Source of the DNA: Phytophthora colocasiae
Taxonomy: Eukaryota > Oomycota > Peronosporomycetes > Peronosporales > Peronosporaceae
Length of the DNA stretch: 64,000 nt
Assembly: GCA_018806915.1 (NCBI GenBank)
Contig: JAGKQI010000094.1
Coordinates: 186,001 to 250,000, forward strand
Direction: 5' to 3'
Positions within the stretch are counted from its first letter, which is position 1, and each line of letters begins with the position of its first letter. This document shows, piece after piece, positions 21,321 to 33,277 of this stretch. Both the position numbers and the translations under genes were made by a program. Under the pieces are notes generated by a model, which was not told where the DNA came from, searched no databases, and saw only the letters and a program-made list of their open reading frames with translations.

Positions 21321-22302
21321 ATGGGCAAGAAGGCCAAGTCTCCGGTCGCTGCGCAGCCTCCGCTCAAGCCGCTACACATCTCTCCGCCTCCTGTAACCTT
21401 TGACAAACATCACTGTAATGCATACGAGTACGACAACCTATTAACACGCAGTCGTCCGGGCGTGCGGCCGTTCCCAGTGCCGAATCTCGACGTGGAACAA
21501 GGTTTTGAAGCTGGAAATGATAGCCAATGGCAGGTTCTTCGAGCTCTGGACGGTCTTTTGTGTATTGCAACACACCACGATTTGGAACTGGTGCGATTAA
21601 GGCGAGCAAATTTTGGTCTTCGTTGGCGAGATACAAATGTTGAGAGAGATGCAGATGTTGCTCCCCCTAGTTGTATGATGGGACCCCACTGGCATCTGAT
21701 GTTGGCGACGTGGTCCGTCTTCTTCTTTTTAGCAGCTATTGTGAACATTTTAACGTTCGAGAAGGCCGGAGTGGTGGAATTAGGAGCTGGGATCTTCTTG
21801 TCGGGGATGTGCTTGACGTGTTACGCTCTGGTGGGGTGCTCGGACCCGGGAATTGTTGGAAGGTGAGGGTTTTTTATAATGTTTTGAACGATGTGAGGAC
21901 TGATAATGACTGGTGCAGGATTCCGAGCCCGCTGGATGACACGTACACTTATTGTGATCATTGTGACTCGTTCCGACCGGAAGGGTGAGATGTTTTTTGT
22001 GAATTATCTTGCTGTTGCTGTTGCTAATAATGTTGGTGTTGTGTAGGGCGTTGCACTGTATGGACTGTCGAGTGTGTATCGAGGAGTACGATCATCACTG
22101 CCCGTGGACAGGCAAGTGTGTGGGCAAAGGCAATGTACGGTATTTCTATCTGTGGCTACTGTTCCTGGTGCTGGCGTTTGTGTACGAGGTGATCGAGTTC
22201 ACGACGTACTTGCTGCCTCCCGAAGGGCAAGACATATTGGACTCGTCGGACGACTCGCTCGAGATTATTTTCCCCATTCTCACGCCAGCCCCACGTTTGT
22301 GA
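21321..22302 (+). CDS. DHHC-type palmitoyltransferase
   Basis: Three exons, 21321-21862, 21919-21984 and 22047-22302, with 56 and 62 nt GT..AG introns; the spliced product is 287 residues. Two predicted membrane segments (around MLATWSVFFFLAAIVNIL and GAGIFLSGMCLTCYALVG) precede the Cys-rich domain YCDHCDSF..HCMDCRVCIEEYDHHCPW, where DHHC is the catalytic motif for S-acyl transfer. A further segment (YFYLWLLFLVLAFVYEVI) follows. The family attaches palmitate to cysteines of membrane proteins, usually at Golgi, ER or plasma membrane. Only three clear membrane segments are seen and the C-terminus is short, so a fourth segment or further exon could be missing. Confidence 0.9.
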
Positions 22303-22682
22303 GGGAGGATTCATCCTGCACGGACGCAGCCATCAGCACCAGCCACCGAAAGCAGGAGTTGCCGTCGCTGTATCCACCACAGACACGAGAGATGATGCCG
22401 ACAGGATTTGCGGGCAAAGGCCAGTGGCATGGACCACCAGAATCAGCCATGGACTGGACGAGTCCGCGACAGAATTAACTGAATACTGTTTGCTGAGCAA
22501 ACTTTGCTTCGATTCGCTGGGGCGGTACAAAATGTCTGCCGATACGTGTTCAAGACAAGAGGATCGTGCTGCAAGCTCGCAGCTGCCATGGGAATGCCAG
22601 TCCAAGTCCAGCACAATTGATAACTTGCAGTGAAAGAAAAAAAACATATTTACTTAGGGTGTTTGTAGTTCTCTCGTCTTGA
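22303..22682. other. Intergenic / convergent 3' regions
   Basis: 380 bp between the ends of two convergent genes. No gene seen; it probably holds both 3' UTRs. Confidence 0.5.
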
Positions 22683-23567
22683 TCACGGAGTTCCAGTCGG
22701 CGTAATGGATTTTGGTATCGATGGGAGGCCTGAAGTCGGTTCCAACATCGACTTCCGCAGAGTCAAGGGGGTCCTCGGTGCCGACAGATATGACTGCGAT
22801 AACATGGAGTGGCGTGCGCTGGGCATTGGTCCTGACCCTGATGTGCTCCCTGGGCTTCCGGATGACAAGGGTGTCAGCAAATATCTCCACTTACTAGCAA
22901 TCCGAAGCTGCCAGATGAGAAATCCAATGAATGACAGTGACGAGATACTTAGCGACGTGCCTGTGGACATGTAGAACTGGATCCAGCTTACAGCTCCCAG
23001 GTAGAAGAAGAAGACTGCCACTCCGAACAGCATGAACTTGTACGCTGTCATCTGCTCCATTTCGCATCTCCCAAGCCACCAAGAGCTAAAAGGCGACTCC
23101 CACTCCAATTGTGAGAGGTCCATAGAGCGCACACTATCCTCCAGTGTATGAGCAGCGTAACGAGTCACTGCCAATTGCAGATTTGTGCACATAACAGCAC
23201 AAATGAGCATTGTCACACACACAAAAGTGCCGGAAACAGTGTAGAGGAACAAGACGTAGGCGTGGACATTGTCCGGTACGCCTACATTGCACATGGCACT
23301 GACAATGAAGCCGCAGAGCAGTGTGGCTTGCTCTGAGACAGTGGAGAGCTGCTCAGCACGTGCTTCACACACTAAATGTTCGCTCTGGAGCTTCTCGCGA
23401 CGTAGAAACCGCTCGATGTCCGCCACGCGCCACTGATGCGCACGTACGATGTCGTCGTTGAGCCACTGGACCTCCTGCTCTCGGTACGCCATGTCCTCGT
23501 CCCGCCATTGCTTGGCGTTGCGCAGGTCGTACGACCCGAAGAGGGCGTTCACGACTGTGCTTGCCAT
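22683..23567 (-). CDS. Orai-like (CRAC channel family) membrane protein
   Basis: Single exon, 294 residues. The hydrophilic N-terminus is followed by four hydrophobic segments: SEQATLLCGFIVSAMCNVGV, HAYVLFLYTVSGTFVCVTML plus its continuation, YKFMLFGVAVFFFYLGAVSW and SLSISSLSFIGFLIWQL. Spacing and the first-segment signature (S-x-x-[ST]-x-L-L-x-G-F) resemble Orai store-operated calcium channels. The Orai pore glutamate position in the first helix appears to be Asn here (AMCNV versus the family's AM-x-E-V), so calcium selectivity is doubtful. The tail is Ser/Pro/Thr-rich. Family assignment is by pattern only; another four-helix membrane family is possible. Confidence 0.6.
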   Translation of the reverse strand: MASTVVNALFGSYDLRNAKQWRDEDMAYREQEVQWLNDDIVRAHQWRVADIERFLRREKLQSEHLVCEARAEQLSTVSEQATLLCGFIVSAMCNVGVPDNVHAYVLFLYTVSGTFVCVTMLICAVMCTNLQLAVTRYAAHTLEDSVRSMDLSQLEWESPFSSWWLGRCEMEQMTAYKFMLFGVAVFFFYLGAVSWIQFYMSTGTSLSISSLSFIGFLIWQLRIASKWRYLLTPLSSGSPGSTSGSGPMPSARHSMLSQSYLSAPRTPLTLRKSMLEPTSGLPSIPKSITPTGTP

Positions 23568-23646
23568 TCGACAGACAAATGGGAACTTTTGGTGACAGGA
23601 AAAAGGGTATATGGACCAAAATTATAGGGGGTCCTTGAATCTGAGT

Positions 23647-26616
23647 CTACTTGACGAGGAGGGTGTGTGAGGCACCACATACCATGCGATGAACAGTGCC
23701 GGCTTCTTTTACCCATGCTACACGCCTCTCTTGAACTTCAGCGGTTGCTGATCCAGCGTCTGGAGATGGTTGCGTGAAATTCGAGTAGGATAACAACAGT
23801 GCTCCACTTTTAGATAAAAGAGCGAAGTGCGCTTCACCACAGGATACCGCAGCGATTTGTCCAAAGAATTCGCGCTCTAAAGAAGGTTGGAGTGTTAGCA
23901 ATGACGGAGAGAGCTGAAGATTGTCTGCGTCGAGTGATGGATCCCTTCCACAAATGTACGTGGTGCCATTCTGAAGCAGGAACATCGAAAACTCATTTCC
24001 TCCAGCAACATCGATCAGTTTGCAGTTCTCGGAGATTGCTGCTGAGATCGCCATCACTTGCTTCGGCTCACTAACATCCATATAGCATCCATGACCCAAT
24101 TGGCCAGAATCTCCACGCCCCCATGTGAACCCGGCACCATCGCTGTTAATCGCAAGAGAATGGTCCTTCCCTGCTGCGATTCGCCGAACTGCGTATCTCT
24201 CCCCGGCACCAATTCTAGATTTCATGTCCAATGCCCATCCGGTCCAGTCCGCAATAACTTGCCTCGGTTGCTGCATACAAAATAAAGCAACGTTAACAAC
24301 AGGTTTCAAAATGAAATACAATAGCATAAGAGGAGAAAACTTACCACCATGTCCAGCAAGACTTCCGCTGTACGACCGAGCTTGCCGTACGTATTGCAAC
24401 CCCATGAGAACACTCGACCGTCTGATGACAAACCAAGCGAGTGATATTCACCACAAGCGACAGAGCTCATGTAAACTCCTCGAAGATCTCCCACAACTGA
24501 TGGTGCTTCAACCGCCGTGGATGGTGTACCTGGCGACAAAAATCCCAGCTGACCTCTGGAGTTACTGCCCCAAGCAAAAACATGCCCGTTCAGATCTGTA
24601 ACCAGTGTGTGAAAAGCTCCACAGGAAACTTGAGTAATACTATGCTGTTCTAGCGCGTATACTCGTTGAGGACGGCTTACTCGACGTGAATCTCCGTCTG
24701 CGATAGCGTATCCTAAACGACCACCACTGCTGTCACCCCACGTGAATAAGTTGCCAGTGGAAGTCACCGCAGCAAAAAATCGCTGTCCTCCATTCACTTG
24801 AATGACACTGATGTCACTGGTCGAATCCCCCTTCCCATTGACCGCGAATTCCACAGGATACATGCCGAATGAGCCGTTTGATGAAGCATTGGTTAAAGAA
24901 TCTTCCACGGTGTCATTTGGTGTGGACCAGTCTCCAATAATGGATAATTGTTTCATGGCTACTCCATCTCCGGAAGCAGAGGCACTAGATTCAGCTACGA
25001 CTGTATGTGGGGCGGCCTCTTGTCCTGTTTCAGTTCCAGTATCTCGTCTTGAAAGCTCCACATTCTCCACCGCCTTCATCAGATGTTTCCGAATTCTATG
25101 GGCCGCCTGCACACACAATGATTCTTCAATAACCTGAGCACAACGTATCCCAGCGTTTTCACCTTGTAATGTGAGATCTGCACAATCCTTGCAGTCATCT
25201 TCATGATCCCCACGCATTAAAAAATACTCAATCGCGACTTGGAAGTTTGCTATCGTGAAGCCCAACGCCGTGGTGTTGGAGTTGATAAAGTGATAGTCTG
25301 AAATGTACTTTATCACGGCCGCAATAGGGAACGTAGACGTTGATCCCGCACCTTCCTCTGCTGTCTCTCGTAGGACTTGGTTAAAGGCTTGCACCAGCAC
25401 AAAAAGTAGTTGATCCAAGATGTCGTCTGTCGTCAATTGGAATGCCTCTGCAGTACCAATAGCTATTAGATTTCCCCACTACTTGCAATAAACGGCAAAG
25501 CACTTACCAAAGTCTAATCTACGTAGCTTGACGTTCCGTGTGATGGCATCACTAACTCGATCAATACAAGTCTTGAAAACCAGCAACATGTCTAACGGCG
25601 TCTTCTTTTGTGTAACAGATAGGAGCGTGTCTCGAGCTTCGGCAGTGTAGCACTGCGAAACAAAAATATCACCAGATAGTTAGCCCCTGCCCACACACTC
25701 CAGTGGCATTGTAGTACGGTTACCTGGAACTCCTTCCGCAGTCCAAAATCCTCGGGCGTATAGTGTCTCATGCGATGCATCACCTGCTGCAACTTTTTAT
25801 CTTGTTCTTCGCAACTAGCTACGACCCTGGGGAAAATCAAATTGTGGAGACTCTCCATCAAATAGCACTCCACGACCTGCTGAATCTGCAGTAGATGGCT
25901 CACTCCTCCTCCATGTCTTCTCCGCAGTCTAAGATCCTCCTCCGCATCATCAAAGCTACCTGCACGAACCAGCTCCTCCACCGCAGCTTCCCACTCCTCT
26001 CTCAAGTTAGCAGGCAACGTCTGCTTGTACCTCTCATACACCTGCTCCTGTACACAAATCTTGTGCACCTGACTGATAGTCTCGTCCAGCTGATAAAACA
26101 CTAACTCGTTCTCCGGGAATGACCGTAAAATAGCTGTGTACTTCCTGAAGGTGGCGACATCAATTTCACTGGGGTCCTCGGGCACTTCGATACCTCCTTC
26201 CAGAGGTCTGCTGATGTGTAGCACCGTCACTTCTTGATGGTGGATCTCTCTCTTTTCGGACAGCAAGACCCGAACTTGTCTGCGGTCGTTAAAGCCCTTC
26301 CCAGTATGGATGTGGGAGCCTAAGACGGCAACTTGTTTCCCTAAGTTGAAGTGACATTCACTCTTCAAATAAGAAATAAAATATTATAAATAGAGAAAAT
26401 ATTGTGGCAAGTACCGTTAAGTGTATCGTAGTCGCCTAACCGACGCTCGTCAGTGTCTGTGGGCGTGAGGAAGTGTGTGTATAGCACATCTTGAGTCAGA
26501 GCTTCATCAGCTAGTAGTGAACGGGGCTGTGGCACGCAGAACAAGCAGTGAGGGGGGAGCGCACGCTGCGTCTGCTCCAGGTCGGAGCTTAACGCTCGCA
26601 AGAAGATGTCGCCCAT
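23647..26616 (-). CDS. VPS9-domain and RCC1-repeat protein (putative Rab5-type GEF)
   Basis: Multi-exon gene. Clear exons are ~26362-25724, 25652-25508, 25447-24345 and 24270-23647, with introns of 71, 60 and 74 nt that keep frame. An upstream exon from about 26616 (MGDIFLRALSSDLEQ) is likely, but its junction could not be resolved: the obvious GT/AG pair leaves a frame conflict, and coding may extend further 5'. The N-terminal half carries a VPS9-like region (KTPLDMLLVFKTCIDR.., LTTDDILDQLLFVLVQA.., AAVIKYISDYHF), the catalytic domain of Rab5-family exchange factors. The C-terminal ~500 residues contain RCC1 beta-propeller repeats (NLFTWGDSSGGRLGY, HVFAWGSNSRGQLGF, RVFSWGCNTYGKLG, GFTWGRGDSGQLGH). 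The combination recalls alsin, which has these domains in the opposite order. It probably acts in endosomal traffic. Confidence 0.75.
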
Positions 26617-26887
26617 AATGCGGAATGGATTGTGACCAATCAGAAGCGATGAATTTTGACAAGAGTGATGGTCTCTCTTCAAGTACAACTGCAACTAGGA
26701 AAAATGACTGACATTACACTGGGTGTTATATGCGCCACACTTTTTGATACATGCACGTGCAGGTCACTACTACAAGCGCTCAGGGATATACAGACCATGC
26801 AAAGCGCCACCCACTTGTCTTTCGTCGTCGTCAAGCTGCGTGCCTCAGGTTTACAGTCGAGGTTGCAGATACATCTTGGGTAGAGCC

Positions 26888-29800
26888 TTAACGTCTCAAG
26901 TTCGGGTGCTGCGGTGACTCAGGCTCCCACTGCTGCGCCGTCCAGCACTCGTTTTCGACCCAGTCCACGGCGTTTTGATAGTGTGGTGGCTGTTCGTACA
27001 CGCCGTAGTAGCCGAACTAAAGGAGACCAAATAAACAAACAAGTTAGACACTGCGACGTAGCAACAATAACAAGCTCAGCACATACCTTGTTCGACGCCA
27101 GTTCAATGCAGTCCTCAAGTCCCTTGACACGACCAGCTTGAGCACGTTCTTCTTCCTCCAGCTTTTGCTCCTCAGCCTTCAACGTCTCAAGTCGATCTTG
27201 GTAGTGCTTCTTAATCCACTCACGGAATTCAGACTTCGTCATGAATTTAGAGCCCTGCATCGGCTCTTCTGCGACTTCCTGCTTGATCTCCTCCGGAACC
27301 TCGGCCACCACCACAGCCACTGGACCCTGGTCCGTCTCGATCTCCAGCTTCACACCCTCGGACGTCTCGATGGCCTTCGCCTCCTCGACCGTCACGTCAC
27401 CGTGCTCGTCAATGATCTGGACGGTCTGCTTGCCGTGCTCCGGCTCGCCCTCAACGACAACCTGTACCTGCTGGTTGTCCTCCGTCACTGCGTTCACCAC
27501 CTGCGCGTCCTCCGACACCGTCTCAGCAACCTCGGCCGGAAGCTCGTGCACTTCCACAACGGTGGCCTGGCCTTGAGCATCCTCGATCACCAGCTTCTCG
27601 CCTTCGGACGTCTCCACGGCCTTGACCTCCTCCGTCGTGTAGCCACCGTACTCGTTCGCGATCTCCACGGTCTGCTTGCCGTCCTCCACTCCGCCCACAA
27701 GGACTACCTGCTCGTGCTCACCATTGTCGGCAACGATATCAATCGTTTGTAGGGCTGGTTCTTCCGGGTTGGTCGGGTGGTAGCGATCCGAATAGTCTGG
27801 GAGAGGCTGCTCCTCAGCGACCTCCTGCTTGATCTCCTCCGGAACCTCGGCCACCACCACAGCCACTGGACCCTGGTCCGTCTCGATCTCCAGCTTCACA
27901 CCCTCGGACGTCTCGATGGCCTTCGCCTCCTCGACCGTCACGTCACCGTGCTCGTCAATGATCTGGACGGTCTGCTTGCCGTGCTCCGGCTCGCCCTCAA
28001 CGACAACCTGTACCTGCTGGTTGTCCTCCGTCACTGCGTTCACCACCTGCGCGTCCTCCGACACCGTCTCAGCAACCTCGGCCGGAAGCTCGTGCACTTC
28101 CACAACGGTGGCCTGGCCTTGAGCATCCTCGATCACCAGCTTCTCGCCTTCGGACGTCTCCACGGCCTTGACCTCCTCCGTCGTGTAGCCACCGTACTCG
28201 TTCGCGATCTCCACGGTCTGCTTGCCGTCCTCCACTCCGCCCACAAGGACTACCTGCTCGTGCTCACCATTGTCGGCAACGATATCAATCGTTTGGAGGG
28301 CTGGTTCTTCCGGGTTGGTCGGGTGGTAGCGATCCGAATAGTCTGGGAGAGGCTGCTCCTCAGCGACCTCCTGCTTGATCTCCTCCGGAACCTCGGCCAC
28401 CACCACAGCCACTGGACCCTGGTCCGTCTCGATCTCCAGCTTCACACCCTCGGACGTCTCGATGGCCTTCGCCTCTCGACCGTCACGTCACCGTGCTCGT
28501 CAATGATCTGGACGGTCTGCTTGCCCGTGCTCCGGCTCGCCCTCAACGACAACCTGTACCTGCTGGTTGTCCTCCGTCACTGCGTTCACCACCTGCGCGT
28601 CCTCCGACACCGTCTCAGCAACCTCGGCCGGAAGCTCGTGCACTTCCACAACGGTGGCCTGGCCTTGAGCATCCTCGATCACCAGCTTCTCGCCTTCGGA
28701 CGTCTCCACGGCCTTGACCTCCTCCGTCGTGTAGCCACCGTACTCGTTCGTGATCTCCACGGTCTGCTTGCCGTCCTCCACTCCGCCCACAAGGACTACC
28801 TGCTCGTGCTCACCATTTGTCGGCAACGATATCAATCGTTTGGAGGGCTGGTTCTTCCGGGTTGGTCGGGTGGTAGCGATCCGAATAGTCTGGGAGAGGC
28901 TGCTCCTCAGCGACCTCCTGCTTGATCTCCTCCGGAACCTCGGCCACCACCACAGCCACTGGACCCTGGTCCGTCTCGATCTCCAGCTTCACACCCTCGG
29001 ACGTCTCGATGGCCTTCGCCTCCTCGACCGTCACGTCACCGTGCTCGTCAATGATCTGGACGGTCTGCTTGCCGTGCTCCGGCTCGCCCTCAACGACAAT
29101 CTGTACCTGCTGGTTGTCCTCCGTCACTGTGTTCACCACCTGCGCGTCCTCCGACACCGTCTCAGCAACCTCGGCCGGAAGCTCGTGCACTTCCACAACG
29201 GTGGCCTGGCCTTGAGCATCCTCGATCACCAGCTTCTCGCCTTCGGACGTCTCCACGGCCTTGACCTCCTCCGTCGTGTAGCCACCGTACTCGTTCGTGA
29301 TCTCCACGGTCTGCTTGCCGTCCTCCACTCCGCCCACAAGGACTACCTGCTCGTGCTCACCATTGTCGGCAACGATATCAATCGTTTGGAGGGCTGGTTC
29401 TTCCGGGTTGGTCGGGTGGTAGCGATCCGAATAGTCTGGGAGAGGCTGCTCCTCAGCGACCTCCTGCTTGATCTCCTCCGGAACCTCGGCCACCACCACA
29501 GCCACTGGACCCTGGTCCGTCTCGATCTCCAGCTTCACACCCTCGGACGTCTCGATGGCCTTCGCCTCCTCGACCGTCACGTCACCGTGCTCGTCAATGA
29601 TCTGGACGGTCTGCTTGCCGTGCTCCGGCTCGCCCTCAACGACAATCTGTACCTGCTGGTTGTCCTCCGTCACTGCGTTCACCACCTGCGCGTCCTCCGA
29701 CACCGTCTCAGCAACCTCGGCCGGAAGCTCGTGCACTTCCACAACGGTGGCCTGGCCTTGAGCATCCTCGATCACCAGCTTCTCGCCTTCGGACGTCTCC

Positions 29801-32800
29801 ACGGCCTTGACCTCCTCCGTCGTGTAGCCACCGTACTCGTTCGCGATCTCCACGGTCTGCTTGCCGTCCTCCACTCCGCCCACAAGGACTACCTGCTCGT
29901 GCTCACCATTGTCGGCAACGATATCAATCGTTTGTAGGGCTGGTTCTTCCGGGTTGGTCGGGTGGTAGCGATCCGAATAGTCTGGGAGAGGCTGCTCCTC
30001 AGCGACCTCCTGCTTGATCTCCTCCGGAACCTCGGCCACCACCACAGCCACTGGACCCTGGTCCGTCTCGATCTCCAGCTTCACACCCTCGGACGTCTCG
30101 ATGGCCTTCGCCTCCTCGACCGTCACGTCACCGTGCTCGTCAATGATCTGGACGGTCTGCTTGCCGTGCTCCGGCTCGCCCTCAACGACAATCTGTACCT
30201 GCTGGTTGTCCTCCGTCACTGCGTTCACCACCTGCGCGTCCTCCGACACCGTCTCAGCAACCTCGGCCGGAAGCTCGTGCACTTCCACAACGGTGGCCTG
30301 GCCTTGAGCATCCTCGATCACCAGCTTCGCCTTCGGACGTCTCCACGGCCTTGACCTCCTCCGTCGTGTAGCCACCGTACTCGTTCGCGATCTCCACGGT
30401 CTGCTTGCCGTCCTCCACTCCGCCCACAAGGACTACCTGCTCGTGCTCACCATTGTCGGCAACGATATCAATCGTTTGTAGGCTGGTTCTTCCGGGTTGG
30501 TCGGGTGGTAGCGATCCGAATAGTCTGGGAGAGGCTGCTCCTCAGCGACCTCCTGCTTGATCTCCTCCGGAACCTCGGCCACCACCACAGCCACTGGACC
30601 CTGGTCCGTCTCGATCTCCAGCTTCACACCCTCGGACGTCTCGATGGCCTTCGCCTCCTCGACCGTCACGTCACCGTGCTCGTCAATGATCTGGACGGTC
30701 TGCTTGCCGTGCTCCGGCTCGCCCTCAACGACAATCTGTACCTGCTGGTTGTCCTCCGTCACTGCGTTCACCACCTGCGCGTCCTCCGACACCGTCTCAG
30801 CAACCTCGGCCGGAAGCTCGTGCACTTCCACAACGGTGGCCTGGCCTTGAGCATCCTCGATCACCAGCTTCTCGCCTTCGGACGTCTCCACGGCCTTGAC
30901 CTCCTCCGTCGTGTAGCCACCGTACTCGTTCGCGATCTCCACGGTCTGCTTGCCGTCCTCCACTCCGCCCACAAGGACTACCTGCTCGTGCTCACCATTG
31001 TCGGCAACGATATCAATCGTTTGGAGGGCTGGTTCTTCCGGGTTGGTCGGGTGGTAGCGATCCGAATAGTCTGGGAGAGGCTGCTCCTCAGCGACCTCCT
31101 GCTTGATCTCCTCCGGAACCTCGGCCACCACCACAGCCACTGGACCCTGGTCCGTCTCGATCTCCAGCTTCACACCCTCGGACGTCTCGATGGCCTTCGC
31201 CTCCTCGACCGTCACGTCACCGTGCTCGTCAATGATCTGGACGGTCTGCTTGCCGTGCTCCGGCTCGCCCTCAACGACAATCTGTACCTGCTGGTTGTCC
31301 TCCGTCACTGCGTTCACCACCTGCGCGTCCTCCGACACCGTCTCAGCAACCTCGGCCGGAAGCTCGTGCACTTCCACAACGGTGGCCTGGCCTTGAGCAT
31401 CCTCGATCACCAGCTTCTCGCCTTCGGACGTCTCCACGGCCTTGACCTCCTCCGTCGTGTAGCCACCGTACTCGTTCGCGATCTCCACGGTCTGCTTGCC
31501 GTCCTCCACTCCGCCCACAAGGACTACCTGCTCGTGCTCACCATTGTCGGCAACGATATCAATCGTTTGGAGGGCTGGTTCTTTCCGGGTTGGTCGGGTG
31601 GTAGCGATCCGAATAGTCTGGGAGAGGCTGCTCCTCAGCGACCTCCTGCTTGATCTCCTCCGGAACCTCGGCCACCACCACAGCCACTGGACCCTGGTCC
31701 GTCTCGATCTCCAGCTTCACACCCTCGGACGTCTCGATGGCCTTCGCCTCCTCGACCGTCACGTCACCGTGCTCGTCAATGATCTGGACGGTCTGCTTGC
31801 CGTGCTCCGGCTCGCCCTCAACGACAACCTGTACCTGCTGGTTGTCCTCCGTCACTGCGTTCACCACCTGCGCGTCCTCCGACACCGTCTCAGCAACCTC
31901 GGCCGGAAGCTCGTGCACTTCCACAACGGTGGCCTGGCCTTGAGCATCCTCGATCACCAGCTTCTCGCCTTCGGACGTCTCCACGGCCTTGACCTCCTCC
32001 GTCGTGTAGCCACCGTACTCGTTCGCGATCTCCACGGTCTGCTTGCCGTCCTCCACTCCGCCCACAAGGACTACCTGCTCGTGCTCACCATTGTCGGCAA
32101 CGATATCAATCGTTTGGAGGGCAGGTTCAGGTATGTCATAACTTGTTGGTAGTGCAGGTTCAGGTATGTCATGACCTGGCTCCCTATCAGAATCGTAGTA
32201 TCCCCGTCCGGGCATATCAAAACCAATAATATCTCCGTGGTCCTCGATTATGAGCTGCTCACCTTCAGGTGTATCCTCAACCTTAGCCTCGGTTTCGGTG
32301 TATCCACCCTCTCCGTTAGAGATCTTCACCATTTGCTCTCCGTGTTCTGGTTCGCCTTCAATAATTACCTGCTTCGTCTCACCGGTGGAATCGACCACAT
32401 CCACGACTTGAACTTCCTCAGTCGCTTCGCTGATTTCCGCCGGGAGTTCGGGAACCACCACAGGAGTGATGTCTCCCTGGGCATTGGGGATCAGGATCTT
32501 CTGCTCGCCCGAAGGAGTCTCAATGCACCGGACCTCCGTCGTAGTGTAGCCTCCCTGGTCATCAGGAATAGCAATCGTTTGCTTACCATCTTCGGGTTCT
32601 CCAACGATGATCACTTGCGCAGTGTCGCCGTTCAGTGTCGGAATCTCGACGGTTTGCTGAGTTTCGCTGTTCAACGGCTCCTCTTCTTCTCCCTCTTGGT
32701 CCGGGGGCGTGACTGCAATGGTGATCCTGGGGCAGAAGACGTCCAACAAGTAGTAGAAGATCTCGTGGTCGGCCTTGGTGACCGCAGCCTCGCGCTGGTC

Positions 32801-33277
32801 GAGAGCTTGCTTGGCACAATCATCGTCACTCTTAAGCTTGCCTTCCAGTAGTGCAACGATTTTCTTCTTGATGTCGTTCGGAAGATCCGAACGCTTGACC
32901 TTGCCAACATCAATCTCTTCCTTATTGCTTAAGTCTTCCAGGATTTCGCTCAGGGACAATTCACCGTCACGGTTCTTGTCGATCTTGTTGAAGTTCGGGT
33001 TCTCGAAAGCGTCACCCAACTTGGACACGAACGACCTGGCCTCACTGGACATGTCGGCCTTGAGATTGGCCGTCTTGACAGCAGTGCTGGTTGATCCAGC
33101 ACTCTTCATGGCCGTGTAGCCGACGCCAGCCGAAGCAGCCAAGAGACCAAGTGTAGCTCCTGCCATCGCCAACCTCTTCTTCTGCCTACGCTTGTTGCTA
33201 GGTCGGTCAGGGGCTGCAACGCGTCGAATAAATTGCGTTTCCTCATTCTCACTCCCATAATTGGTCGGAGACTTCAT
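26888..33277 (-). CDS. Giant membrane-anchored acidic repeat protein with EF-hand
   Basis: Starts at ATG 33277 (MKSPTNYGSENEE). A basic stretch (NKRRQKKR) precedes one hydrophobic segment (LAMAGATLGLLAASAGVGY), suggesting a type II or organelle-targeted membrane protein. Next come an EF-hand loop (DKNRDGELSLSEI), two diverged repeat modules, and nine nearly identical 182-residue units (546 bp). Each unit consists of two related ~80-90 residue halves built on GxxEDGKQTVEI..TTEEVKAVETSEGEKL and GEPEHGKQTVQI..TVEEAKAIETSEGVKL. A charged coiled-coil end and a last exon (27016-26888, after a 70 nt intron) complete it. Single-base indels at ~28476, ~28526, ~28816, ~30327, ~30482 and ~31581 break the frame, perhaps assembly errors. 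The family is not recognised; an adhesive, wall- or membrane-associated scaffold is only a guess. Confidence 0.75.
27264..32118 (-). repeat. Nine tandem 546 bp coding repeats
   Basis: The landmark GATCTCCTCCGGAACC recurs at 27285, 27831, 28377, 28924, 29470, 30016, 30559, 31105 and 31652, giving spacings of 546, 546, 547, 546, 546, 543, 546 and 547 bp. Units are almost identical in DNA. Diagnostic variants group them: AATCTGTACC is found in the five units between 29.1 and 31.3 kb and AACCTGTACC in the outer ones. This indicates expansion or conversion of blocks. Confidence 0.95.

Noticed and set aside
27777..31653. Long plus-strand open frames opposite the 546 bp repeats
   Set aside because: They repeat exactly with the array and follow from the codon pattern of the minus-strand gene, which has the TM segment, EF-hand and splice sites; the plus frames are shadows.
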